Origin: Mangifera indica
Taxonomy: Eukaryota; Streptophyta; Magnoliopsida; Sapindales; Anacardiaceae
Reading direction: 5' to 3'
Assembly: GCF_011075055.1 (NCBI RefSeq)
Contig: NC_058151.1
Span: 10,372,251-10,436,250 of the forward strand
Length of the DNA: 64,000 nt
Part shown: positions 44,561 through 56,300 of the stretch, in pieces
Numbering within the stretch: the stretch's first letter is position 1
Layout: every line of letters begins with the position of its first letter
Notes under the pieces: generated by a model
What the model was told of the DNA's origin: nothing
Database searches by the model: none
What the model saw: the letters and a program-made list of their open reading frames with translations, nothing else
Position numbers and translations under genes: made by a program

Positions 44561-45115
44561 TTTTCATTTTTCATGTCTTCGTCGTCTCCGTTTAGGTTTA
44601 TTGTCTTCTTCTCCTAACCAAAATTAATTACCTTTTTAATTTAAATTTTATTCATCAGTCAATATAGACATTGGCAACTTCCTGTTCTTTTTCTACCACT
44701 AACAAACAAAGACAATAAAGGCTGAAGACCAACGAACGATGATAAAGAATGAAGGCAATGAATCAAAGATGATGAGATTTGTCTTCGTCAAATCAGCTTC
44801 GTTTTTCATCGATTCAGCTTTGAGAGAAGATAAATCACACAACCGAAGCTTTATTTGCAGCTGATTCAATGGACGACGAATCTAGAGAAGTTGACGAAGA
44901 TGACGAGTTTCATGTCTTCGTTTGTTTTTTTAATGACGTTTAGATGATTCTTCCTCATTTGTTTCTTTGACCATCTACAGTGTCTCCATAGCAGTTAGAA
45001 TGGGAAGATGGGTGGGAAACGTCGACTATTGGCTAGGATGAAAGAGGTCGCTAGAGAAGAGAAAAAACCCTAGAGTGAAATGATAACTATTCAAACTTTA
45101 TGTGGGAAGATTTGA
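44560..45115. mobile_element. Mutator-like element, interior and partial right arm
   Basis: GTCTTCGTC-rich core followed by GGTCGCTAGAGAAGAGAAAA and ACCCTAGAG, matching the right-arm sequence of the complete elements (for example 35878-35910). Terminal GGCC ends are missing on both sides. Confidence 0.5.
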
Positions 45116-45749
45116 AACTAAAGGCACAATGTTTCTTTACATTTAATTTTATAAGTTGTCGAAAGGGATAGAAAGAGTAGAAGTTGAGAAATTCATCTAC
45201 ACATACAAAGACCGAAGTTTGTAATTTTTATTTTAATTATATATTTTTTAAATATATAGTATAGAGGTATAATTATATTTATCGATATATTAAAATTAAT
45301 ATGATAAAAAATTTATAATTATAAATTGCTTATTTAACTAATTATATACGCGGAGGAAGTTTATACAAACAATATGAATACTAAATTACTAGTAGATAGG
45401 GGTGACACTATAAAAAATTATATTTTTAAAACCGGATTGAATTAATAAGTTTGATCAGTTAAACTTTAAATCAATTTATAATTCGATCCAATTTCATAAT
45501 TTACTCTTATCTATATATAAATATTAATTTATTTAAAAATCAATTAAATTCGATAAATCTATTGAACCAAAATAATTATTTAAAATTAATGATTTAAAAT
45601 TAATTTTTTTATTTATATGATAAAAGGTTAATTATTTAATTAACATACTTAAAATTATATTTTTTTATTTAAAAAAATAATAATTTAATAATAAATTAAA
45701 TTAATTAATTGATCGGTTAAATTTCAATGTGAATTTAAAAACATTTATA
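45116..45749. other. AT-rich intergenic stretch
   Basis: 45415-45740 resembles the ACCGG-ended MITE at 26828-27312 (AAAACCGGATTGAATTAATA). Nothing else recognised. Confidence 0.4.
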
Positions 45750-46080
45750 GAAAGGGACGTGTGGGAAACCATTCGCCAATTTGGGTACATGTGGGTCCTA
45801 CTGGAGAAGTCACGTGGGAGGGAGGCTTTCCATCCAACCGCCGACAAACGCGTGGAACAGAATTCACGGAGATAGAGAGATAGCGGATAACTGACAAGTA
45901 GGTGCCAGACAGCTTAAAATACAAAACTAAACAAAGTCCAAATTGACGGAAGACACATGTCCCTTTCTTACAACTTCAGTCAACTTGAGTCAACTTCAGA
46001 TTACAATGCACTACATGAAACCACACTGTAACGATTCTGTGTCCCATTACTCACGATAACACAACAAACATCACCAGAAA
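45750..46080. promoter_or_regulatory. GC-richer island with clustered ACGT and W-box-like motifs, no gene attached
   Basis: It contains CACGTG (45811-45816), ACGCGT (45848-45853), and TTGAC cores at 45943-45947 and, reversed, at 45979-45983 and 45989-45993. The last two sit inside a direct repeat (AGTCAACTT twice). Base composition and motif density look like a promoter or an enhancer, but no open frame follows on either strand within 2 kb. It could be an orphan promoter, an unannotated RNA gene's promoter, or chance. Confidence 0.35.
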
Positions 46081-46485
46081 GAATCATGACGATTTTTATT
46101 TTTTATTTTTTTTTAGCCTCAATAACAAATTTAAAGACGAGTTTACCCTTATATAATTAAAGAGGATTTTTTTATAATATATCTAAAAACATTTGAATAA
46201 ATACACTGTTACTTATATTTAAAAATATTTTAAACTGTTAGATGAAATAAATTTATACTCTAATATCATATCAAAAATATAAAAGTTAAAATCTATATTA
46301 CACAAAATCAATTGATTTATATTAAAGTCTAATTTATTATATTTATATATTATTTATTTTACTTATTTTTATTAGACATGAGTTATTTTTCTTGTTTACG
46401 TGGCTGATAATTTCAAGTATTGATTTTAATTATAGACTCAAGTATTTCAGAATTTTAAAACCCATTACAACCTATAAGATTGTGC

Positions 46486-46488
<3 letters not shown>
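46081..46488. other. AT-rich intergenic stretch
   Basis: No gene or element recognised. Confidence 0.4.

Positions 46489-46534
<46 letters not shown>
46489..46534. repeat. (TA)23 microsatellite
   Basis: Uninterrupted TA dinucleotides. Confidence 0.95.
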
Positions 46535-46539
<5 letters not shown>

Positions 46540-47969
46540 TATTTTTTAATAATAATATAATTAGCTAATCAAAATATATATTTTTTTCTTCATGAAAGAT
46601 ATATATTATGATTTTGATTAACGGTGATATATCATAATTCTTTTGAATTTAATTGCTTGTAATTTATTAGTTTAATCTAAATTTATAGTTTATAGATGTA
46701 ATATAATTTTTTGCTATCATTAATACAAATTATACTATTTATGATTAAATCTTCATGTTACACTAAATAATATTAAAAAATATAAATATTTATCATATTT
46801 GTGAAATTCTAACTTATTCAATATAATAATTATAGATTCAATTATTATATTTCAATATTTATCTTTATGACCAAACTGAACTAGGGTCCGTAGTTCAAAA
46901 TATATATATATTACATGACTAACCTTAAATTAAATGTCACTTGAACATAAAAATTACCATCTTTTACGTCAGCCTTACATAAATAACTGAGAATTCAAAG
47001 ATATCATTACATGGCTTGAAGAACTAAAAGAAATTTTTACATCAAGATTTATGAAAAATTTAGGTTAGGTAAGAAGTACTTGTTTACAAATGATGTGAAT
47101 TCAAAGAAGCATCTATCGTGAGAAATGGTTTCACTAGACCATCGTAAATTTGTTGAATTCAAGTTTCTTGAAATTGAGATCGTGATTCATGTGCATGAGG
47201 TCACATTAATTCTCATAAAGAAACAAAAATTAAGGACATGTGAAACAGGACGATGTTCCCTCAAGAATATGATATACTATCTGAACAAATGACTTCAAAT
47301 CAAAGGAAAAGAGTGGTGGAAGTTCATGAATTATAAAGAATCCGATTGATTCTTAGATAGATTTATCCTCTAGATTTATTTATTTTATTGTAAAAATATT
47401 TTTATATCGAATAATACATTTTCTTCAATCTATTATTAGTCAGAAAATCTATTAATATCTATTTTACATTAATGAATCAATTGGTAACCATAGTAATTAA
47501 ATCTCGTATTATATTATTTATTAAAATTTTAATTTTTTGAATCGTGTATAATGTATAATAAGATATGTCTTTTGGAAAATAAAAAAATACAATACTAATA
47601 AAACAAACTAATATATCGTCATTTTAAAAAATATTACAAACATTCGTAAAATTTTAAAATTTCTCATATACACATTTATTGTATCATTAGTTTTTCTAAA
47701 AATATTTATCAATTTGTATTTATAAAATACATCATATTCTATGATACATATTGTATTGTAAGATACATTAATTTTATTATATTAATTCAATACACTTTAA
47801 GATGTATATCATTTTTCATCTGTATTGTATTGAATCGTAAGATACGCATTATATATTATAAAATATTGGTACCCATATTGATAACTTCCTTCTGTTAGAA
47901 AGAGCAAGCATGGGGAAGAAGAGGACGAAAACATTTGGTAGCATTGACAATTAAAATATGAGAAATGAG
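46535..47969. other. AT-rich intergenic stretch
   Basis: 47000-47330 is less AT-rich and has brief copia-like wording (TWLEELKEIFTSRFMKNLG, then a stop), possibly a very worn retrotransposon piece. 47740-47870 has repeated 'TGATACAT..TTGTATTGTAAGAT' phrases also seen near 63780-63860. No gene. Confidence 0.35.
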
Positions 47970-48145
47970 TAATATTATATATACTTATTTCAGGTATATA
48001 ATTATATATACACTTATATGTGTTATTATATTATTAAATATTATTTTATTTTTTATTTAAATTTTAAAATTATTTAATTATATGATGATATATATAAATA
48101 TTTATATATTTATGTGTTTAAAGTGAATATATAGAATTTTATTTA
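47970..48145. repeat. AT-rich palindromic repeat copy
   Basis: GAGTAATATTATATATACTT arm, a centre with TTATTTTATTTTTTATTTAA, and a facing arm ending AAAGTGAATATATAGAATTT. Confidence 0.5.
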
Positions 48146-48189
48146 CGAGAAAGAGCAAATTGAAGAAGGTGGCAAATTCTGTAATTAGT

Positions 48190-48440
48190 GAGTAGTCAGC
48201 TCTCTCTTTCACTTTTCATTATTTTACAAGAGAGAAAGAAGAAGAAGAGACAGAGCAAGCAAAAGAAATGTCTATGAAGCATGGTTTGATTGTGTCGGTT
48301 CTTCATCTTCATCTCACTGGGGCGGTTCCCGGAATCATAGGGCGGCCGGCCCACGCGCACCGATTCCATTGGAGATTTCAGTGGGGTTTGGGACCCTCTA
48401 CCAACCCAAACTTTTTTTAGGTTTTCTGCCATATCTCATC
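48190..48440. other. Less AT-rich island with a 50-codon frame
   Basis: A GA-rich leader is followed by an ATG at 48268 and an open frame to 48420 (MSMKHGLIVSVLHLHLTGAV, then a Pro/His/Trp-rich tail). The reverse strand carries a 78-codon frame over the same DNA. GGGCGGCCGGCCCACGCGC near 48341 is unusually GC-rich for this window. I do not recognise either peptide; the frames may be by-products of the composition. Confidence 0.2.
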
Positions 48441-48569
48441 ATGAGTATTACTGAATCAATCTGAAATGATTGTGATATACATATATATTTTTCATATTAT
48501 CGCAATTCACCAACCCTGATCTGACATTCATCACATTCGCACCGCATTGTTTACGTAATACTGACAATC
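48441..48569. other. Intergenic spacer
   Basis: Nothing recognised. Confidence 0.4.
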
Positions 48570-49075
48570 CATAAATTTTAAGGATATTTGATTTAAAAAA
48601 TATTTTATTAAGAGTGTTTTAAACACAGTTTATGTTAAAAATATGTGGGAATAAATTATTATTATTATATTTGATAAAATTTAATAAAATTAGATAAATA
48701 TAAATAATTATTATATTTAATTAAAGATAATAAAATAATATTAGTATATTATTTTATTTAAATTTTTTTATATAAAATTTTCTAAAATATTTTTTATGTT
48801 ATTTGTTATATTAATTGAAAATAAAATTATTTTATCAAAAGATAATAAATAAGAACATAGTTATAATAAAATCAAAATTATCTTAATAATCTTTTAATAC
48901 CTATGGTGGAGATGATGATCAGATTATTTTTTATATTACTTATCACATCACTATTTGTAACAAAAAATTACCATAATCTTTTATACTTATAAACCAAACA
49001 AAGTAATATAAATAATAAAAGATAGATTATTAGAATAATCTTTAATGTTTTTAAACCAAACGACCTCTTAGGGTT
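48570..49075. mobile_element. MITE with GTTTGGTT ends, about 505 bp
   Basis: Right end ...TTTTTAAACCAAACGACCTC; the left end is worn (AGGATATTTGATTTAAAAAA). The interior shares long AT-rich phrases with 39852-40466, including a block with TTAATTGAAAATAAAATTAT. Confidence 0.5.
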
Positions 49076-50077
49076 TCCATATTGGTCATTTCTTTGTCTC
49101 TAATATATTATAGAACGTTAAAATATATTAAGTCTATAAGCATGAAAATCGAAACTTATATTATATAAAATTAATTGATTTTATGTAATATGAATTTTGA
49201 TTTATATACTTATAAGTACAATATCTTTCTACATTATATTATAGTCCAAAACCAAATGAATGAGTATAATAATCTAAAGTGATCTTAGATATCAAGTGAT
49301 AATATACTCAACCAAACAGCCGGTTTAATAGTCTATGAGGTTGGTTGCACATAACACACCAGTCACACTGAGTCGAATGACTATGAGAGTTGTATTTGAG
49401 AGAGAGTGTTAAACTAAAGAGTCTTATATCAAATAAGAACAATATAGGTGTAGTAAATTGAATATTAACATACTCCAATTAATTTTGTATAATATGAATT
49501 TCGACCTCCACATTTATATATATTTATATATACGGAGAAAATATGACTCAAGCAACCCACTTATGCTACGTAACCATACAATAAGTTTTACACTAAAAAA
49601 AAAAAGCAGCTTTTTTTAATTAAATTTAAAAACCCATCAAATTTCACATATTCCAGCTTATAACACATTTTATCTGATAAATATTGATCATACCTGGAGT
49701 CAGAAGTTGAGACTCTTTTTTAATATGCTTATTTTTTTCTTTCTTTACGTGCGTGGGTTAGCTTTATTTCTCTATTTTTTTAATATGCTTAACACACACA
49801 CACACCCCTTAGAAAAAAAGAACCGAAAAAAGCATCAATTTCTCATATTCCTGTAACACATTTCAACAAATATTGATTAGCCACCGAGTAACAAGTAGAA
49901 AGTATTTTTCAGTGTGCTCATTTTGATCTTGGTTAACTTGATTTTCTCTAATTTCTTTTCATGTGTAGTTCATACCAATTCTAGAATATGTACTATCTAA
50001 ACCTCAGGAAAATGAAATAAAATACTCAACTATCACTCATTCTGTTGTTGCAAGGGAAAAATTGAAAAAGTTCAAAG
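49076..50077. other. AT-rich intergenic stretch
   Basis: 49600-49920 holds two diverged copies of a block containing 'AATTTCTCATATTCC..TAACACATTT' and 'TTTTTTAATATGCTTA', about 240 bp apart. (CA)n at 49794-49804. No gene. Confidence 0.4.
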
Positions 50078-50535
50078 GACTGTTTGGTTTGGATAATCTT
50101 TTTAATACAAAAAATAAAATATTACTATAAAGATAAATTATCTAAAAAATTACTGAACAAAAGTTATTATTATATTTAATAAAAATTACTAGACATAAAT
50201 AATTATTATGTTTGATTGGTTGTAATAAAAGAATAACTTTATATTATTTTACTTAAATATCCAAAAGATTATTGGGTATAATTATTTTAAAATATTTTTC
50301 ATGTTACTTGTTATAGTAATTAAAATCAAGCCTACTATCTCCTAAAAATTAATGATAATTTTTAATATTAAAGGTGAAAATGATAATCGAAGAACTCCTA
50401 TATTTTTGTCATATCATCATTAATAATAAAAAATTATCAAAATCTTTTATTATTTAATAACTAAATAAGATGATATCAATAAAAAATAGATTACCGATTT
50501 AATTTTTCATTCCTATGAACCAAACTCTCTTTTCA
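50078..50535. mobile_element. MITE with GTTTGGTT ends, about 458 bp
   Basis: Left GACTGTTTGGTTTGGATAAT, right ATTCCTATGAACCAAACTCT: a clear inverted pair. The interior is AT-rich and family-like. No coding capacity. Confidence 0.6.
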
Positions 50536-51156
50536 GATGTGTGTACATATATATTTGAAGTACTGGATTCAAAATTATTCATTGCTGTAAAGTCCACCGG
50601 CTATGGCTCCGACATACATGTGATAAGGCAAAGTGTACACGCGGTTTATAATATGTGGACTACTGGAATCTGGTTCTCATGGGGTCCAAAAACTGGGAGA
50701 ATGAGTGGAGATCAAATCATAATGTTCTTTCTTTGCATTTATCATCTCTGATAATAAGTCAAGCTCTACTGCTAGCTCTTCCACCAAAACACTTTGAGAG
50801 GAAATAAGCACTTCGTCATGACATTAAATTAAATTACAACAATCCCAGTCAGTCCCACCCACCAAGGACACAACAAACAGGAATTTAGGTTATCATGCTT
50901 TTGCAGTACACTTTATAATTTTATACCTATATTTATATATTCAATTTGTCCATCATGATCATGATAGAAAAGCTTTTCGTATTGTATTCTTTATTCTCTC
51001 TGCAATGGTATTTTAATGCATGCCCCATATCCATTTTTACAGGTTTAAGTATATCTTGTCTTCTCTACTCTCATCGATCACTTTATTTTGCTTATTCTAC
51101 AACGTTCCTCTATTTGTTTTAAAAGTTACATTGCTTCATTGACTACATCATTAGAA

Positions 51157-51158
<2 letters not shown>
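50536..51158. other. Intergenic stretch, no gene recognised
   Basis: 50580-50900 has near-normal base composition and an open frame continuing to 50751, but no recognisable protein. Could be an old unique spacer or regulatory DNA. Confidence 0.35.

Positions 51159-51209
<51 letters not shown>
51159..51209. repeat. (TA)25 microsatellite
   Basis: Uninterrupted TA dinucleotides. Confidence 0.95.
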
Positions 51210-51212
<3 letters not shown>

Positions 51213-51936
51213 AGTTATGAAAGGGAGATGACCAATTATTATTTGGTTCACTTTAATAAATATACGTTGGATAAATATCAGAAATATAAGATTAAGACAC
51301 ATAACCCTAGGCATGTTTTTTGGGATTTTGCTTTAGTCTTTGAAATGATCGATTAGATTTGGCGGCAGGTTGAGGTGGGTAGGTGTGTGTATTATTATTG
51401 AACACATCACCAAATGGGGCTAACAAGGGCTATTTCTTTTTGAGTTTTTAAGGTGCTTTTCATTTGTGGTTTCTTTGGAATAACATGCTTAGTTGTAAAC
51501 CACCCTCTAAATTGTCTTTCCTAATTTGAACCCATAGACTTGTTTTTCGGTGAAGGTTATTTATTTTGGATCATTTTCTCCATTGTCATCACTGTTGGAG
51601 ACCAAAAAGATGATGAAGATTCCTTAATGTTTATGTGGGTATTCACTCATCATTGTTTCCAAGACAAATTGTTTTTCATTTTAATATTAACTATCCACCC
51701 CCTTTCTTGTGGTTTTGTTTATATGATTACATACTTTAGTCATTTAACTTAAAAAAAATTTGTATTGATCCCTCTGTGTTGTAAGCAACTACATCTTTTT
51801 TAAGTTTAGGATTGTGATCATTTGGAATGAATAATATTTCATATTTGTTGTTAAATGAAATAATTTAAAAAATAAATATAAATAATAATCTTATTAATCT
51901 AATAAAATTATATAAAATTTGGGTGAATGGATAAAT
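51210..51936. other. Intergenic stretch, no gene seen
   Basis: A 70-codon frame at 51540-51752 has hydrophobic residues but no family resemblance. Otherwise ordinary. Confidence 0.4.
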
Positions 51937-52240
51937 GGGTAATATTATGTGTACCAACTTTAAATATATAAATAGACACATATATGTATATTATTATATG
52001 ATTATATGTTACTTTATCTTTAATTTATAATCATTCAATCACATAATGATACACTTATATGTGAATAATATAATTTGAGCAATACTGTACGTATCTACTT
52101 TGGGTACATAAATACTTACACACTTATATGTGTCATCATGTGATTGAATGTTATTTTATCTTTAATTCAAAATTACCCAATTATATAATGACATATATTA
52201 AGTGTATATTCACTTGTATACTTAAAATAAATATGTATAG
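51937..52240. mobile_element. AT-rich palindromic MITE, two tandem copies
   Basis: Copies at 51937-52072 and 52078-52240. Each begins near GTAATATTATGTGTACC or GCAATACTGTACGTATC and has TTACTTTATCTTTAATTTAT (or TTATTTTATCTTTAATTCAA) at the centre. Each ends with the inverse of the start. The inverted halves (TATGATTGAATG / CATTCAATCACATA) would pair, so each copy is a hairpin of about 140-160 bp. This is the clearest instance of a family with about a dozen copies here. Confidence 0.65.
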
Positions 52241-52794
52241 TTTAATTAGTATAATTTTGTTGATAAATAATGTGGTCAAGTGGAATATTTACATATAAAT
52301 GATGTAAGCTCAAACATCAGCAACAATATAAATATATATTTTCCACTTTATTTGTTATTGTGATAGGTCTCTCCTCTCCATCATTCGGGGACACTTAAAT
52401 TGGTAAAAGTGATGTGAATCCGAAGCTTGAGTTCAACTTAATCATACCCACTTGTTCGTCAACCAATAAAATCCACTTTGTGTATATTCCTTTCATTTCC
52501 TATATTCATATTTATTCAAAATCACTTAACCTTTTCTTTCTTATATTTTCTTCCAGGAAAGTGATACATTTGAATTCGAGAAACTTCCCTAACAAAATAG
52601 AACTTTCCCATTCACCATAAAAAAAAAACATAAATCTATAATGTGTCATTTGTAATGATTTACCTAAATCTTAATCATTATCCAAACTAAAAGAATCACA
52701 TTATGCCCCTGGATTAAGCACAATCTCAACTTTTTATACCAGTTTCAATTTTTATTTTTTTTCTCAAATTTAATGAGAATTAATTTGTAAATCT
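52241..52794. other. AT-rich intergenic stretch
   Basis: A 68-codon frame at 52414-52620 is not convincing. No element recognised. Confidence 0.4.
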
Positions 52795-53165
52795 TAGAGG
52801 ACGTTTAATTCAAAATAACCAAAAATTCTTTCAATAATTTTCTTTTATTATTAATATTATGAAAAATAATATTAATTACTATTTTATCTTAAATATTAAA
52901 ATATTTAGACAAAAATACATTCATCTTTAATTAATAAAATAAATAACATAAACAATATATGTGATAATAATTATACCCTATAGTCTTTATTATGTTAAGT
53001 AAAATAATATTTTAATATTCTCTTATTACATTCAACTAAACATAATAATTAATTTTTATTAAACATAATGATAATTTATACCAAATACTTTTTTAGGAAT
53101 CAATTTTTATAGTAATTTTTATTTTTTTAACAAAAAAATTATCTAAACAAACATACCATTAAAAA
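52795..53165. mobile_element. MITE with worn GTTTGG-type ends
   Basis: GAGGACGTTTAATTCAAAAT at left and ATCTAAACAAACATACCATT at right, with the family's AT-rich interior. Confidence 0.45.
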
Positions 53166-53361
53166 TTTGTTCATCATTATCAATTATATTAAATGGGTCA
53201 ATTTCAGATTAGATCCAGTTAGACTTAGATTCTGAAGATCCATTTTTAAAATCAGCTAAAAAGCTGGAGACTACACTGAGAGCAAACTGAGACATGGAGT
53301 GACAAATCTATCATATTGTAGATATTTACATGTTTCAGAAGCAAAACTGAATTGAGCTCTT

Positions 53362-56300
53362 TTATGAAAGCTCCAGCTTAACTTGTGGTGTGTCAGTATC
53401 CAAAATTGTAGTATCTTGAACAACACTACAGGGATTATTTGTCAAAACAATAGTGCCACCATTATATCCATCAACCAGCAACTTTCCTATTTTTGATCTC
53501 CATTCAGAGGTTTCCTTCTCATTCTTCCTGTCATGGAAAACTCTGTCACGGTAGTTCAGCATTGTTCCCAACCCGGTATTCGGTATCCAACCAAATCCCA
53601 TCAAAACCTTTGCCTCGCCTTCGGTCAAGTCCTTTCCAACCTTCATTGATGATCATTATGGATTAGATAGAAATTTAAACTGAAACATCTCGTTGATGAA
53701 AATGAAAATGTCTATTTTATTCATAAAAATAGAAACTTGTATATAATTTGGGACAAAATTTCAACACACATTAAAAGAAGCAAAAAAACTCTCCAAGTGA
53801 ACCAAATATCTAGATAAGCATCATACGTATCCAGGTTGGAGAGCTTTTTCAACCAACCAAAATGCAATACAAACAGAAATTTGAAGGAGAAATCCAACAC
53901 ATGATTGCTAGTGTCAAGGGAATTTCACCTCCCTCCCTCCCTTAACCACACTACCCTTTATGAGTTAAGAAATTTGTCAATCTGCAAGCTAACCTTTTGA
54001 AAAATCTCCTGAGAAACAAAGTTTCTGATACTTCCATTATCATGAAAAAGGAATATAACCATCCTCCAAAATTAAAGTAATGATAAAAACAACCATCTTC
54101 AACCAAAAGCCAGCCAAGGAATCATTCAAAACTATCATCAAAAAATCAAGCACAAGCAACATCTACATCCTATTGCTGTCCCTAGGTAAATTTAGGGACT
54201 GAATATTATTATAAGTATGATATACATGCAAATCTAGAAAATTTTAGGCATCCAACCCAGTCCCTAGCATCAGACATAACCACAACAGATTATTAAAATT
54301 TAAAAACCAAATGCCTACAAGTAGGAGCATGAAAATGAGATCAAATTTGCATAAAGTCTTGGCTATTGAAGAAAAATCCCTGGGTATCGTAGAGCACAGC
54401 TAAATCTTACATCTATCACAACTGATTCTAATGTGGTTATTACTAGACCTATCAAAATATTTAGATCTAAAAATGGCGGTAAGCTCAAATCAATTTAATA
54501 ACACAACTATTCAAATAAAAAATTCTGACAGTCAACTAGAAGGAAATGCAGTGTAAGTCATTACCAATAATGCTTTGTTCTCAATTAAGTTGACTCTGCC
54601 ACAGCTAGTTAGCTTCATGGCAGTAACCAATCGCTTGATCTGCCAATCAATAGGTAACGAATCAACCAGCTCAAAAAAGTATGTTGCGTAGCCATATTCA
54701 GGACGCTCCAGAACTAGTCTGCATTCAAGTGAAAATAAAAGTTACTACCTAGTAATATGATAAACATACAAAGGATGGCCTTTAAGATGTAATTTGAATT
54801 GTAGATCAATCACCTATTGTGTCTTTTAAACACAAATATAAATGACTGAAGATCCCGGCACCAACCCCATTCAACAGGCCATTTACGAAATTGCAGATAC
54901 CTTGTCTACAGAAAAAAATATAATGATTAAAAACTTGTCACTGTCAAAATTATATCAGCAAAGTCAATTTGTCCACCATATTCAATACTCTAGTTTGTGG
55001 TAAACTTGTTACCTGCTCCACAAGCGAGAATAGACAACCCAAACAATAACTAGGTTTTGAACCCTTTGCACATCGAACAGGAGCAAACTTCAGCACACAG
55101 TTTCGCTGAAAGAAAAGCTGTATCCACCCATAAAAAGAACATATTAATATAAGAAACAATGCAAATCTGCAAAACAATACATGGTTCTTTGAAGAAGGGG
55201 GTGAGGATCAAAATATTTTGTCCAACACAGTTAATTTCAAACCTTGTGCCTACTACACTTAGTACTAGTTGTCATAAATCCATGACATGAACAAGAAGTA
55301 TAAATGAAGTCGTTGACAATTTGTGTTCCATGTGACGCATAATCTATAAGGAAATGGATGTCAATAAACATGAAAGTATGAAACAAATGAGCATCCTTTT
55401 CTTTCAGCCAATGTCATTTGTACTTGGCAGCTTATGTTCAACTGGTACAACACTTCTTCAGTCATCCAACCAACTTTGGATGTTTTACAACATATCCATC
55501 AGAATACCTTGTACCATTCATTTTTTTTTTTTTTTTTAAAACAAAAATGCCACAAGATCAAAGGAGTATCACTATCAGCACTAAAACAGGAAGAAAACAT
55601 GGTCCCAGATTATTGCTAACCTTTGCCATGACAGCCTCAAGCTCAGAAAAGCTTTCTTTACAGAACATTTCATCAAGATCATCATCATCCTCCATCTCCC
55701 CATAAAGCTTGATTTCATCAACAGATACTCCTTGTTCAACTAATACCTGCAATTAACATTTTAGAGGATACCAATGCACAAAGCATTGGAAACCAAACAA
55801 GTAGGCATATAGTACCTGCAGAAGTCCAGGAGCATCTTCCTCCATTGCTGTTTCAACCAAACCCCTGCAATTAATTTTGAGAAAAAAGAAAGGGATATGT
55901 CAGAACAAGAAGAAAAAGCAATTGTAGAACAATTTGAAATAAAAAAAACGGGTATATTACGTGGCAGTCTTCTTTCTTTTCCGTGGATGGTTCACCCTTA
56001 TAGGTTCAGCAGATTCTGAGAGTACAGGGTTTTTCTGAAGAGAAGGAATTCTGGAAGAATCAAATTCAAAATTCTCTCCTGATGTCCTCAGCTTCATTCG
56101 ATCATGAAGTCGCATATGATCTACCCCAACACCATAAAGTTCATTGTTCTCACCCTTCACTGTTATTGCATTACAAGAATATTTATTAAACACATTTCTT
56201 TCTAGGGCCAAATCAACATTTTCCAATGGTTCAACCTTGACTTTGACAGAGTTCTGAAGAGTTGGAGCATGCACACTACAGGATCCCACCACATCATGCT

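Noticed and set aside
47000..47330. Possible copia reverse transcriptase remnant (TWLEELKEIF..)
   Set aside because: The resemblance is limited to about 20 residues and ends in a stop, with no neighbouring domain in the right order.
50515..50751. 78-codon plus frame
   Set aside because: It starts inside the end of a MITE and has no conserved protein features.
55354..55705. Plus-strand frames of 61-95 codons
   Set aside because: They are antisense to introns and exon 7 of the minus-strand 12-exon gene.
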